This document shows positions 48,521 through 61,383 of a stretch of 64,000 bases of DNA, in pieces. Under the pieces are notes generated by a model that saw only the letters and a program-made list of their open reading frames with translations, was not told the origin of the DNA and did no database searches. The stretch is from Pithys albifrons albifrons (lineage: Eukaryota; Chordata; Aves; Passeriformes; Thamnophilidae). A program made the position numbers and the translations under genes. Numbering within the stretch: position 1 is the first letter of the stretch; every line of letters starts with the position of its first letter. The stretch covers positions 44,099,601-44,163,600 of the forward strand of contig NC_092461.1 of assembly GCF_047495875.1 (NCBI RefSeq), in the 5' to 3' direction.

Positions 48521-51500
48521 CTGACCATGACTGCAACAATGTTATGTTCAAGTCTGTGAAAAATGTGAAGAGGAGACCGTTTATGCAGTATTAGACACAC
48601 ATACATGGAAATTCTTGTGCAACCTTTTTTTTATGCCGACACAATTTCCACTTCACTTCCTACCTGTGCTCAAAGGCATAACTAGTGTTAAAGTAAATGG
48701 CAAACAATGGACAGCAGATTAAAAAAAAAGTGTGAAATTAGGATCAACACCCTTAAATGTAAAGTTTAACATCATTATTAAAAAAGTCCTGTACTTCTCT
48801 TTTATTTCTTTTATGAGGGAAAAAATAGTGATCATCTGTGAACTGGAATTAGCAGATTTTTTGCAGCAAACTTTATATAAGTAGCTAGTGCTATCACTGG
48901 TCTTTGTGATGATTCTTTAGAAAGATAATACAGATGAAAAGCTCAACAGATATGAAGGTAAGATAATTGGAAGTCTTCTCTAGGAACTATTTCAAGCTAA
49001 AGACCAGTAAAATAATGACCAGTAGTCCAGGAAAATAACCTATACATTTCTGGAATAAGTTATGAATGTCATTCAAGATCTTGTCGCACTTCAAAGTGAA
49101 GTTGAAAAATCATATCACAGTCTTATGCATCAAGAATATCTATCAGACTATAAGAAACAGACTGATAAAATCACCGTATCACAAAATTATCCACTGGTAA
49201 ATTCATTGCATCTATTTTTATTCTGTTTCTCCTTTGCATGGTCTTAATGGTATATAAAAATGAATTAAAAGTAGCATTTGAGACTGCATATTTTTTATTT
49301 AATATATTACATTAGACTGCATTTTTTTCCACTGACAAAGTCCGAGAAAAACTAATAATTTTGAATGGATCCAGTAATTTCATAACATGTTCATATCTAT
49401 GATAGCTTGCAGTTTTAGATATGCAGTCCAAGAGCTGAAAATTATAACTTTTCTTCAAGAAATTCTTCATTCTGAAAAACAATCCAAAAGAAGGTTTAGA
49501 TTGTATTGCTCTTGTGGGATGGCTGCAATTCTTTGGCTCTGATGCACTATATCCGAGGGAAAAAGCTTACAGCTGTCAAGCTTTTTATCCTAAAATTTCT
49601 CTGTTGAATTTGAAAAACAATTTCTTTTTTGTGAATACATATGTGGGAAAAGAGGACCCAAAACCCTTGACGTTTTTATTTGTTTTCACTCTATATCAAG
49701 AAGCAAGAAAGAGAATGAAAGTTATTAAGACTCAAACTGAAGTACTGATTATGAAAAAAATGAGAAGTGGGGAGCAGGATTGTTCCAGTTCAATATCCTG
49801 ATCATAAAATGTGAATGCTTCAGGGATGAAATATGCTTGAACATACAGACGGGTTACAAGTGGAAACTTTCAGTCACATTTGGATTTAAATTAATAATTT
49901 ACACTTGAAGTTTTCATCCTCTATTTTGCTTTCTAAGCACCTATGAACAGTGCAATATACTAGTCAAAGGAGTTCATGGTTCCACATATACAATTTGTTG
50001 TCCAGCAGCAGTTGACACCTAGAGGATCATCTCTATATCAGCTTGGTATGCAACATCTTGGTGTATTTCTCCATTATTACATCAATGAGGTATCTGTGCA
50101 TTTTTGCACTTTCTGTGGGTCTATCACTTCACTAAATTGATTTATTTTACTGACTGGTTGTAAGCATTTGGTACAAGTTGTGGATTACATAATTTCTTTG
50201 CCGTCTTCTCTCATTTAGACCAGTTACACTCTATTTACATGTTTTTATTAAACATTCCATGTATGCTAGTGTTAGTGTGTCCCTTTCTTTCAAAATATTA
50301 TTTCCCTGTCTACAAGGTCTTTGCTTAGACTTCTATTTTCTAAAATACACAGGCAAACCCTTAATTTGTAATTCAGACTTGCAGACCTGAATAATTTTGT
50401 TTGCCCTGCAGTGTACCTTTTCATTCTCAACAATGCACTTCTTATATTGAGAAAAATAAAATTTCATCTGATAAAAAAAATCAATTCGTTTTTGAAACCA
50501 CTATTTGGGGACCAACATAAAGTGCATTATTAGCAGTGTATTTTTTCTTTGAAATCAGAATCTGTTTTGAGATGAATTTAGGTCTCCCTGACTGCAGTAA
50601 AAATAAATGGAATATAATGGGCTAAGGTGTTGGTTAGTACAAGGCTTTCCAAGCTGAATTTTGTCTCATTGTCAAGTGAGCCTGATATGTTACTAGAGGC
50701 ATTATTATATGTAAGATTTATAGTCAATGCAAACTCTAACAAGACATAGGATGCCAAAACAAAAGAATCTGTGCAAACCTGAAGCAAGTCATTAGATATC
50801 TATTATCCACTCACCAGCTGGAACCATGTGTCATCATTAACAGTAGGCTTTAAAGGTTTCACAGAACAAACTAAGTCAGGAAAGTTTAAATTTTATGATT
50901 AGTCTTTGGCTTCAATTATATAGATCCTTGGAGTTGAAATTTATGTTGTGCATGAAGCAACATTCAGAAATGTAGGAAAAGATAGCAATCTGAAAGGGAA
51001 GAAAAAAGGATGATGAAGGAAAAGACAGTGAGATTATACTACCACTATTCTTATTTTATTTTCCTATTGTAGTCTTTTTGTTTCACTAAAATAGCAGATG
51101 ATTAATTAATCCATTGAGAAAACAATATAAAGACTGGATCACTTCATTTCTACACTGCTCTATTACGGAACTAATTGCTGGCTGCATTCCAACATAGTGA
51201 TGTAATTCATTCGTATCTTAAAATGAAATCTTCAATATGACCCACAGTGTTGTGGGTTTTTATTTATTTTTTTTTTCATCTGAGACAACAATACCATTAG
51301 ATGGCAGTCTGGGTAAAGTTGAAAAATTAGTTTGTAAGGCTGTTTCAATGCAAGTGTTTAATCAAAGCACAGTAAAAGAGAAAACTGCAAATATCTCATA
51401 AAATGAAAATATATTCCTATTCATTATATATTCATCAGTCTATAACAAATTTCAAAGAATTATTTTGATATTACATGTGAAAGCACTGTTTTGTACCATT

Positions 51501-51759
51501 TTTTCTTTTATATGAGAGATAATAAATGGTTCCTATAAGGAAAATGTACTAATTTGTTCCTTTTAAATCCTATTTTTTGCTTTCTATAGGAGATTATAAA
51601 GGCAAAGGAAAGAATGTCAATATCCAATGATGTAAGACAAGTATTTTACTACTTGACCATTTCACAGTATTTTAGCTTCAGATAGAAAATGTGCAATTGT
51701 TTTCCATTGAAGTTCATTTGGATGGGATAACCACTTTGCCACTCTGCAGACTAAAGAGA
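48521..51759. other. AT-rich unique DNA
   Basis: No gene, RNA or repeat recognised. Plus frame 49514-49801 (95 codons) and minus frame 50578-50787 lack domains. Confidence 0.45.
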
Positions 51760-51899
51760 AGAGATGCTGAGCTGATTAAGGCGGCTGAATCTGCTCCCTA
51801 TATAGCAACAGTCACAACTAAGTAAAAGCAAGAGGTGATAGTAAGTAGGTGACTTCTGACAAGGCACCCAACTCTTGACCTAATGCATTCTTTAGAGAC

Positions 51900-52314
51900 T
51901 GTGGTGTTCACCAGGGGCTTGTATCAGGGATGTTATCAAGAGAATACCAAACCTCATACAGTCCACTGGCTATTACCCACTACTGTTTCATTTGGGTGCC
52001 AGTGATATATCCAGGAGCAGCTTGAGGAGTATCAAGTAGTATTACAGAGCCCCAGCAGCAGTGATAAGGGACCCTGAAGCAAAGGCAGTTTTTCATCAAT
52101 ATTTCTAGTCAAAGAAGTGGAGATCAAAAGGGACAGTCATATATGGAGAAGCAACAATGACAGATGTCACAACCAGAAGTTCAGCTACTTAGACAATGGG
52201 GCTTGCTTTAAGACACCTGTTCTGCTGGAGGCAAATGGGGTCCATCTGTCAGGGAAGGGGAAGAGAATCTTTGGTCATAGACTGGATGAACCGGTGAAGA
52301 GGATTTTAAACTAA
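51900..52314 (+). pseudogene. CR1 ORF1 esterase-domain remnant
   Basis: CR1 ORF1 proteins end in an SGNH-type esterase domain. Here the block III region reads HLGASD where GxND is usual, and the block V region reads ANGVHLSGKGKRIF where the catalytic D-x-x-H normally appears as DGVH. The expected Asn and Asp are therefore Ser and Asn. The natural end of the protein, near VKRILN and the stop, is preserved. Upstream, the frame shifts between 52060 and 52120. The domain assignment is established for CR1; loss of activity is inferred. Confidence 0.72.
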
Positions 52315-52474
52315 AATTGATGTGGGAAAAGGAACTTCAATCCATCCCATTTCTACAAGTTTGATTCCAGTGCTCGAATGAGGTGCCCAGAGCCTGGCAA
52401 AGGGTTGAAGACTAGCAGGAGAGCACCAAAAGAGCAGCACAAAGGAACTGCAGCCACTCGTCAGTAAGGCAGCT

Positions 52475-52665
52475 TCTATAGGGGCCCAACTCAAATGCAT
52501 TTATGCAAAGGTACACATCATGGGGAATAAACAAGGAGTTAGACATGCACACATCACCAGGTCAACCACCTTATTGGCTTTATGAAGATGTGATGGAATG
52601 ACTCATGACTGGAATGAAGAAATGGAAGGATACAGGCTCTTTAGGAAGGACAGGTAGGGAGGACG
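52475..52665 (+). pseudogene. CR1 ORF2 endonuclease N-terminal remnant
   Basis: Translating across small frame changes gives QLKCIYA and MGNKQ, then WWNDSHDWN and GYRLFRKDR. These are the first conserved stretches of the AP-endonuclease-like domain at the start of CR1 ORF2. The copy breaks off near 52665, before most catalytic motifs, where the 3'-end sequence begins. Confidence 0.72.
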
Positions 52666-53431
52666 AAGAGCAGAAGTTGCTTGACGTGATGGAGAACCAT
52701 GGCAAGAAGATTGGAACTAAATAATCTTTAATGTCCCTTCCAATCCAAAACTTTCTATGATAACGGAAAACTAGAACAGAAAGCTATGAGCCAAATGTCT
52801 GCTGCAGAAGACCCTAAAAGCAAGTGAGCAGTAGGAAGACAGCTGCACCACAGATTTACATGAAAATATAACAGAAAATTACACTGACTTTCATGGAGTG
52901 CATAGACTACGATGAAAAAGCTGTTATCATTAATGTATCAGGTAAATCCTCCTTAACTGTGAAATTCTCCAAAGGTCTGTTACCTGGTGCCTACCTCTTT
53001 TATGCATCTCATACAACTGAAGATCCATCCGTCTATTGACCAAGTATCACTGTGGTGGTTTTATTTTCATATCTTTTCCTTATCCTTGTTCTTTCACTCA
53101 CAGTAGACCAAAATGGCTGTGCAGGAACACCTGAAAGAGATGTAACAAAAAGTCTTCTAGTGCCATTAGCTCTTTTCCATCACCTCCAGCAAGTCACTGA
53201 GCAGACCAGCAACCGTATCAGGAATGCTTTTCTAAAAAAAACACAAACCCTACATGCATATTGGTACAAAGGTCAATCAGAAGCTTTTATTTCTTTGCAT
53301 AAATGAAAATACAGAGATATTATCTAACTTACACTATGTAGAGTTAAAAATGGCCAATAGGAACCAGACAGCACCCTGTCTTTCAGAGTGGAGTTTGCCT
53401 ATAGTTTACAATGCACAGAAGAGTAGCTTGC

Positions 53432-53444
53432 GGGGGGGGGGGGG
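53432..53444 (+). repeat. Poly-G run (13)
   Basis: An uninterrupted G homopolymer in AT-rich DNA. Its exact length is prone to sequencing or assembly error. Confidence 0.85.
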
Positions 53445-54034
53445 AAATCAGCTTTTCTTCTCCTGTATTTAGTTCAAATATTTTACTCTTTTCTTTATTC
53501 TTTTTTAATTTTTTTCTCTTCCCAGGCTGATGGACACATAACAGGAAGTAGTCAATATCCTAGACCATCTCCTCTGTTATTTTTAAAAAAGGACAACATA
53601 TTGTTATGTCTAATCATATGGAGTGAACTGCAAACTGACAAACTATCTGGGGTTGTCACAGATCTTTACACCTTCATTGCATGGGAATTCAATCACTGTA
53701 GCTTTTTTCTGTGATTTTTTTTCATAGCCAGTGAGTATAACAATGAGTTATTCGCATTTGTTAAGGTCAATATATTTCATTATCTTTCTCATAATGTTCA
53801 ATGAAACTATAACTCAATTGTCAAGACTTGATGGACATTTGCTGTTTAACAATTCTTTCTTAGGCAGGGGGCATAACCATCATCATTATTATTAAATACT
53901 AATAATTATTGCATAGCCATAGATATTTTTATATAATACAGAGTATTTCTGTAATATCTGTGACTAGACTTCCTCAAAAGCAACAATTTTATTCCATAAC
54001 AAAAGTTAAGGTTTGGAACAAATTTTCATTTTGC

Positions 54035-54150
54035 ATCAGGAAAAAAACAAGTAAAAAACAGCCCAGATAAAAACAACAGCAACAAAAATAAAACTCCCAT
54101 CAAAAATAAAATTTAAAAAAACCCAAACAAACAAAATATAACAAAACAAA
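54035..54150 (+). repeat. A-rich low-complexity tract
   Basis: About 115 bases dominated by AAAAC, AAAAT and ACAAAC units. Confidence 0.75.
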
Positions 54151-57100
54151 AAGCCCTCTGCAAAACAAAACATGACAGAAATACATAAAGAGTCCAAAAT
54201 TACAAAAAGACTTAGTAATTAATTCACACACAAACCAGCAGCTGAGGTAGTACTGATGTCATTTACCAGGTGAGACAGCTTCCCATCTAACTCCTGTAAT
54301 ACATCTTGACCCTTTCTATTTCCTACATTGTCACAAACAGGAAAAAAGTTGGGGAAACTGTAACAGTGATATGAGTTTATGATTGGAAAATAATACAGAT
54401 GCTGTTTTCCATTGCTGCTACCTCCTCTCAAAATAGTTTCAGTATGTTGATTGTCCAGCCAGCTGGGAGGAATATGGGTTATGTTTAGTCAAAGACATGG
54501 AAATCCTGGTTGAATGACCAGCAGGATTATATGGGGGGATGGACTAGCAAACTTAGAGGTCTGAGCTGCATCCAAGCTGCTAAACAGTCTGAACAGTGCA
54601 TGCGATCTGTTAGGCATCACTGGACTCAGAAATAACTTGCAAACTGTGTCCGTGCATAAAGTTATGTAACACAAAGTGTTCTTCTATCTAATAAGTGGAA
54701 TGATGGAAACAGATGTTAAGGGACTGGGTGAAAAGAATAGAGGGAGAAGAAAACAAAAACCTCAGGATATATCTATATTAGAATTTAGTTTGGCCCTTGA
54801 GCAAAAGATCTATACAGCTAAACAGATGGTGCTGGAGATCCAATATTAAACATCTGCTTTTCAGGGGACTTCTTCAGATTAGCTGATGTCTGATCCTAAG
54901 AGATGAATGTTCATTAATGCCAAGAATGCATTAGGTGTGCTCCTGGGGTGCATTATCTTGTTTAGTTTCATCTAAGAGGAATCTGATTTGTGAGCTCCAA
55001 GCCTGCACTGTGATGCAATCTGATATCCAATGGCTGGAAACAATAAGCAGACTTAGTTTACACTGTTAACCTAAAAAAATTGTAGACACTCCTAGGCATT
55101 AGAAATTACTTATTCCTTTCTCTGTCTTTATTCTGGTGCTTGTAGGCTGTGTATACAGTGCACTGATTGTCAATGTGTATTTAGGATGTCAAAAGTGACT
55201 GATAGAAATATTTTAATTCCAGGTAAATCCATTAGGAATTACCTTAGTAATTAATTTTTCATCCTATGACTAATAAACAAGTGGATGGTAACACTTAGTT
55301 CTTGCTTCAAAACTCCAGGTTGTGAAAGACTGACTGAAATGTTCATTTAGCATTATGACAAATTTTTTTCCTTGTGATGTAAGAAGAAATGGGAAGGATA
55401 TGTTCATATCCTCTTAAGCTCACTGTATTTTCTCAGTGTGGGCATTCCCTCTCACACAGACTAAGTTTTGCCAACTAGGTCTGATAGTAACAAAATGTGG
55501 TCATATTGTTGAAGTTATCTGAAATGATCTGAAGAGTGCTCAACCTGAAATTTCTTGAAATACTGTAATAGTTCAAAACTAATCAAGTGAATCTGGTAAG
55601 AATTGCAAACCAACTGCATTTCATAGTAGCAGAAAAATGTTTTTGTTTCATTTTATTTAATTGAAGAAAACAAATTTAAGTCAACATGTTTGAAACTTTC
55701 CCGGGATTGCCCCTGACATGAGTGTCAGATGCCAGTGCTTTGTACTGGGACTGTAACTCCCTGCAATATTTTGCAAGAGGAATGATAGAAAGCTCCAAGA
55801 GGATCTTTAAGTTCACATAGACAACCCGGGAGATTTTGAAGACAAACAGTGAGTGCTTCTCAAGCATTTGCAGTGTGACAGATTCCTTAGTTAACACAAG
55901 AATATGCAAGTTCAGAATTTTTAACTGGTCAATACTGGAAACTGTTTAAAGTTGATTAACAAAGAAATTTAAAAATAAGTAGTCTGATATTTTTTAATGT
56001 TAAAAATTTTCTTTAATAAGATGAAGATCACCACCAATACAGCAAAAACTCTCATGAGCATTTTACTGTATTAAAAAAAGAGAGTATTATCTCCACATTA
56101 ATAGCGCAGGAGTATGTAGAGATGGTAAGTGACTTCTTTATGTGTAAAATAACAAGACAGAAGCAAATAGATCATATTTAAATATATTCTTACTTTGTTA
56201 ATTACACTATGTCTTTTGGAATTAAAATGTCAGGTTGAGTCACTAAAACATCACCTAAAATTTGAGCCTTAACAAGTGCAATATATTGAGACTTTCAATA
56301 GCTCCTTGCTGGAAAATGATCTTTTCTAAAACTAGAAAAAATAAATTAGAAAAGGAAGGAATTTGACAAAATTTCAATCTAATATTTTCTCTATCCATTT
56401 TTTTTTGTATTAAACTGGTCTTGGAAGTTTAATTGATAAATATCACTAAACCATTCTGATCAATCCATCCCTTTCAATACTTATGAGAGTCTTTTCTTTA
56501 AAAAGACAGAAAAAATATCCAAATGAAAAATTCTAAAATCTTAATGAATATGAGAAAAAAGTGAACAAGTCAAAGGTAGTTTTTGATTTTTCTACCTGAA
56601 AATGTTTATATGCAATATTTTCATTTAAGAAATGCAGTTGTGTACCAGAGATGTATATAAGAAAAATGTGAGACAGACAACAGCTTACAGCTACTTGCAG
56701 TCCAGAATATTATATCAAACAAGTAAGGGAACTATTCTCATGTAACCACAGTGATCTGCTCTTCTGCCACATCGGAATGTATGCTAGATTTTTACCACAG
56801 GGAAACACATACAGTCAATAACATTTTCAGGAGAGTGAGTTAAGCAGAACATAGACTGCAAAGAAGCAGTAGGGAAAAAAAAGTTAAACAGTATAGGATG
56901 TTGATGTTCCAGAGGAATTGTATATGAAGATCTTTTTTACCATATCTCATATTTCCCTTCCTCCTAACTTTGCCAGGCAGATGTGAGTTCCTAAATTTCC
57001 CTCTCCATTTTAGTTTCCAGCATCAACTCTAAAAACTATCATTCTTTGCACCTGAAAGTTCTCATTAAGAGTGTAAGCTTAAAGTTAGTAAGTATAAGTC

Positions 57101-57799
57101 AAACTATGCTCTTCAATTTAAATATATTTGAAATAACTGTAAACAAAGTATTTCTAATAATAACTCTTGATGTATCAGTGCAGTGAGAGTGAACTGAAAA
57201 GAGTAGCAAAATCATACAGGACTTTATTCTTTTACTTTCTCTCTTTTTTTTTTAATTTTATTTTTACTTATGATAATTGATTTATCTTTATCCCTTGCAT
57301 CTCTATAGCACACTGCAGATTCCTTGTAAACACAGTGCTGAGGTCCTGGATCCAGAGCACAGAGCTTTTTCCTTGCAAGGATGTCCAAGATCACTCACAA
57401 ACAGGATCTAACTATTGAAATATATCTGGTGGAATCCAGTAGTACACACTTTCAATACTGGTTATATGAAATTAGTAATCTACATACACATTGTAGACAA
57501 GATGATATGTGTCTCCAATTTTATTTTTAAAGGAACTTAAAACTCCAGTGAAATAATAATAACCAATAATTTCTACATAGACACAAAAAGATAAGTGGTG
57601 CTAATGTTATTTTTAAATACTTTTTTCCAAAAAAAATCATGAACAGTACAATACCCACATACACAGTTATGGCAGCTTCCCTCTTCACACGTGGTGTTAT
57701 AAATCAACTTTCATTTAATATTCAAAATACCTTGAATAAACATAAACAGCTACTCAAGAATTCTTTTGACTTTTTTATATGAGACGATAGTTGCGAAAG

Positions 57800-58581
57800 G
57801 AGAGATCCAGAAGGTGGATATATGATGGATTCTGCATCTGGGATGGGGCAATCCTGGTTGTGTATATAGACCAGGGAATGAGAGGCTGGAGCAGCACTGT
57901 GGAAAGGGACACAGGGTGCCTGATCAGTGGCAAGTTGAATATGAGTCAGCAGTGCCCTGGCAGCCAGGAGAGCCAACCGTGTCTGGGGGCATCAGGCAAA
58001 GCATCACCAGCCGGTCAAGGAAGAGGATTGTCCCACTCTGCTCTGCACTGGGGCGGCCTCACCTTGAATATTTGTGCAGTTTTGGGCACCACAATATAAA
58101 AGACATGTTAAGCTATTAGAGAATTTCCAAAGGAGGGGCACAAAGATGGTGAAGGGTCTGGAGGGGAAGCCTTAAGAGAGTGGCTGAGATCGCTTGGTTT
58201 CTTTAGCCTAGAGAAGACTGAAGGGAGACCTCATTGTAGTATTCTAAATCCTCCTAAGGAAAAGTGGAGGGGCAGGCACTGATCTCTTATCTATTGTGAC
58301 CAGTGACAGGACTCAAGGGAACAGCACAAAGCTGAGTCAGGATAAGTTTAGGTTGGATATCAGGAAAAGGTTTTTCACTCAGAGGATGGTTGAGCACTGG
58401 AACAGGCTCTCCAGGAAAATGGTCACAGCACCAAACCTGCTGTCTGAGTTAAAGAAGCATTTGGACAACACCCTTAGGCACATGGTGTAATTCTTGGGGT
58501 GTCTTGTGCAGGACCAGAAGCTGGGCTCAATGATCCTGATGGGACCCTTCCAATTCAGCATATTCTATTATTCTATAATGA
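57800..58581 (+). mobile_element. 5'-truncated CR1, plus strand, ~780 bp
   Basis: CR1 ORF2 C-terminal and 3' untranslated sequence in order: CATCTGGGATGGGGCAATCC, AAGTTGAATATGAGTCAGCA, TTTTGGGCACCACAATATAA, AGGTTGGATATCAGGAAAAG and TGGGACCCTTCCAATTCAGC, ending in TATTCTATTATTCTATAATG. The 3' end is intact, so this is a standard 5'-truncated insertion. The frame contains several frameshifts in its first half. Its wording differs from the copy at 60915-61383, indicating a different CR1 subfamily. Confidence 0.92.
58296..58490 (+). pseudogene. CR1 ORF2 C-terminal tail remnant
   Basis: A 65-codon open segment ending at the natural ORF2 stop. It includes KFRLDIRKRFFTQRMVEHWN and LKKHLDNTLRHMV, the conserved CR1 C-terminal 'F-R-L-D-I-R-K-x-F-F' to 'H-W-N-R-L' stretch. 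No catalytic motif is present. The coding relation to the upstream part of the element is lost by frameshift. Confidence 0.82.
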
Positions 58582-60914
58582 TATATGGGTGAATTCTTGA
58601 GTCTTTATTGTTAGATTTATCCTACAAAAAACAAGGTCATGAGTCAGCTCCCATTTAAGGCTTCAGAACTCCCAGTGAGTTCATCAGGAGAAAACTATAT
58701 GTACAGCAAGATGTTCATTACTGAAATTCTGTATTATCTGCTTCTCATTTACTTTTATTAGGTAGCAACATCTAAGACTAAAACCATAGGTCTTGTTCTA
58801 TACAGTAAATAATTAATAAAGTTAAAATTCATGGTGGAAGAAAAATTAAGTTTTTAAAATTACTTTTTCTCAATACTTTTACTATTTGATATGGTTCTTC
58901 AGTACTATTTGCAAAGAATTTCATACAGGATACAATACCTATATTCTTAATAATACTACAAGCCTATATACAAACTAATTGACTTATTTTTATTCAGACT
59001 ACTTTATAGTCTACTTTTTTAAACTTAGGAAATTTATATTTTGTGCTAACTTTGATGACCATAGAAAATTAATTTGGTAAAAATGCGTAAGTCTTTTTCC
59101 AAAGTCATTTATGTTCAAAATATACGGACTTAGTGTAAAAAAAAAGACAATTACTTTACCTTGAACTTGAGTGGGAAGGTAGGAAGAAGAAATTTTGCTT
59201 CCAAAAGCCTCTTTTTTCTGTTGTTTATATTTGTGTTATTTAATAGCAATATTTACTGCAAAGGTTGTTGTCATGAGCGAAGTGAATTTGATTCAGCTAC
59301 TGCTAATCTTGTAGAAACACAAACCTTCTAATTGAAAAGGTAATTATGATGATGGAGTGATGAGAAGCACATTGGGCAGGATGACATAAAACCCATGAAA
59401 CATCTATTATAAACCAGATGGTATTCTTTGAAGATAGAAGCATTATAGATTGCTTTCTTGTGTTAAAGCAGGGATAGTAATGTATTTCCTTGTACAGTTG
59501 GCCATTTTTTTAAAAAACAGACCTCTCAATAAGCACAGAATGAACTTTAGGCAGCCAGAATAGTCCATAATAATAATAATAGTAATGTAAAGGTCAGCTT
59601 TATCAGTGTTGACTTTAATGGAAATGTTGAATAAACAGGAAAATGGGAGGCATAAAAAGCGCTGATAAATACAAAAAATGAGAGTTCATCAAGCAAAAAT
59701 TCAATTTTTGCTTCAGTCTTTGAATTTTTGGCGAGATATTGGTTTGTATTTGAACCTTATTTTATAGGAAGGTCTGATGAGCAAGGATTTGAATCATTTT
59801 TCATTCAAATGGTTGAGTAAGTTCTTACTAGGTTGCAGTGAAAGTCTGTGCCAAAGAAGCATCTAGCTCCAAATTTTCTTACATGGTGTGGTAGTTATTG
59901 GACCAGCCTTTTCCCCCACAACATGCCACCTAACTGTCTGAGTACCTCCGTAGTACTATAAAGCAGAGAAAGTAAAAATGGAGATCATGTTCTATTTCTT
60001 TAAATATTTTACCAACAAGAAAAAGGCTTAATATTTTAAGTGTTATAAATGAACAACTGTAGGTATGCATTTTTTTAAATATTTATTAAAAAATAAGCTT
60101 TTAACTTTTATATAATTAAGAGTAAAAAAATAACGCTGCAATAAGTAGCCATATTAAAGACTGAATTTTAGATATAAAATCTAAACTGAAAAGTGAGTCA
60201 GTATTACTTCTTGTTACAGCTCTGCTGAATTTTCACCTAAATAGTATTTGCACTGTCTCTTCTGGAAAAAAGAGTCTCATTAAATCTTTTAACAATATCA
60301 AAGAACACTTTCTGTTTGAGGGGTCAGGAAGGTTACTTACACATACTCTGCCATAGGAAGTATGTGACTGTTGTGGATATACTCATAAAGCCACAAATAA
60401 TTTTCAACATGTTAAGCATTTTTATTGGAAAACAAACAAACAAACATACAACATGTTTTCCTGGTGAACTTGATGTGAAAATATTTGTCAGAAATTTTTG
60501 CAATGCCATATGAAAAAATTGTGACTAATAGACACCTAGACAGAAATGAGAAAATGCAATTAAAACTCTTGAGGGAAGATTTTGTACTTTGAATACCAAA
60601 CCATATCACATTTTTCTATGCAGATCCAGATCTCACTTAAATCAGCATAAACTGGTTGTGCTGCTGTAGCTACTGGTAGTAACATGCTTAATGAAATTAA
60701 GAACTATGTAACAGAAGGCATAAGCTAAACGAGAATAAACCTGAAATTCAGTGTCATCTTTAGCATTACATCATTTGCTAAAGCTTTACCTCAATTTCGG
60801 TTACAGTGTAACAGTTTCTCTGCAATGACATAGGTAATTATGAGAGGCATTCAGCTTGTCCAGTAAAAGCAGTCCAGCTTCACACAGTTTACATGAAAAG
60901 TTTTAACATCCATG
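58582..60914. other. AT-rich unique DNA
   Basis: A short (ATA)n run lies at about 59567-59586. No gene, RNA or repeat family recognised. Confidence 0.5.
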
Positions 60915-61307
60915 CCTGCAGTGCTGTGTCCATTTCTGGAGCTCTGGGACCAGGTTCAGCAGAGTGCAGCAAAGATGATTGGGGAACTGGAGCACCTCTC
61001 TTACGAGGTCAGGCTGCTCAGCCTCAGGAAAAGGCTACTGAGAGCAAACCTCATACATGTTTATAAGTATCTGAGGGGAGGATGTCAAGAGGATGGAGCC
61101 AGGCTTTGCTCTGTGGTGCCAAGCCAAAGGACAAGAGGCAATGGGCAGAAACTGATGCACAGAAAGCTCCACCTGAATGTGATGAAGAACTTCTTTACTG
61201 TGTGGGTGACCACACACTGGAACAGGTTGTCCAGACTGGTTGTGGAGTCTCCCTCACTGGAGATATTCAAGAACCATCTGGATGCAATTCTGTGCAATGT
61301 GCTCTAG
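60915..61307 (+). pseudogene. CR1 ORF2 C-terminal fragment, still open
   Basis: About 130 codons are uninterrupted to the natural stop. Conserved pieces in order are LEHLSYEVRL, NLIHVYKYLRGGCQEDGARL, RTRGNGQKLMHRKLHLN and FFTVWVTTHWNRL, ending in ESPSLEIF. This is the thumb/C-terminal tail only and lacks the reverse-transcriptase palm and the endonuclease, so it has no enzymatic role. A small gap relative to the family is seen near LLSLRKRLLR, where several residues are missing. The open frame most likely reflects limited age. Confidence 0.85.
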
Positions 61308-61383
61308 GATGGCCCTTCTTGAACAGGTGACCCACTGTAGTACCTTCCAACCTTACCCATTCTGTGATACTGTGATTCTGTGA
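60915..61383 (+). mobile_element. 5'-truncated CR1, plus strand, ~470 bp
   Basis: Begins in ORF2 with GTGCTGTGTCCATTTCTGGA and continues through GAGCACCTCTCTTACGAGGT and TTTATAAGTATCTGAGGGGA to the ORF2 stop, then about 75 bases of 3' untranslated sequence and a GTGATACTGTGATTCTGTGA terminus. Insertion was 5'-truncated and the 3' end is intact. The tail repeats carry TTCTGTGA instead of TTCTATGA. Confidence 0.92.

Larger units (their letters stand above)
51760..52762 (+). mobile_element. CR1 spanning ORF1 end, ORF2 start and 3' end, internally deleted
   Basis: The first ~550 bases match the ORF1 C-terminal half in nucleotide blocks such as ATACCAAACCTCATACAGTC, TATCCAGGAGCAGCTTGAGG and GGGGTCCATCTGTCAGGGAA, and ORF1 stops at 52312-52314. 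ORF2 begins about 160 bases later with the endonuclease N-terminus (52475-52665). The sequence then jumps to the extreme CR1 3' end: ATCTTTAATGTCCCTTCCAA and TTTCTATGATAAC. About 2.5 kb of ORF2 expected in a full CR1 is missing. Among the copies here it reaches furthest 5' in CR1 coordinates, so the original insertion was long before the internal deletion. Confidence 0.87.
52763..57799. other. AT-rich unique DNA with simple repeats
   Basis: Includes a G homopolymer near 53432 and an A-rich tract at 54035-54150. No gene, RNA or repeat family recognised. Plus frames at 53052-53306 and 53254-53472 lack domains. Confidence 0.45.
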
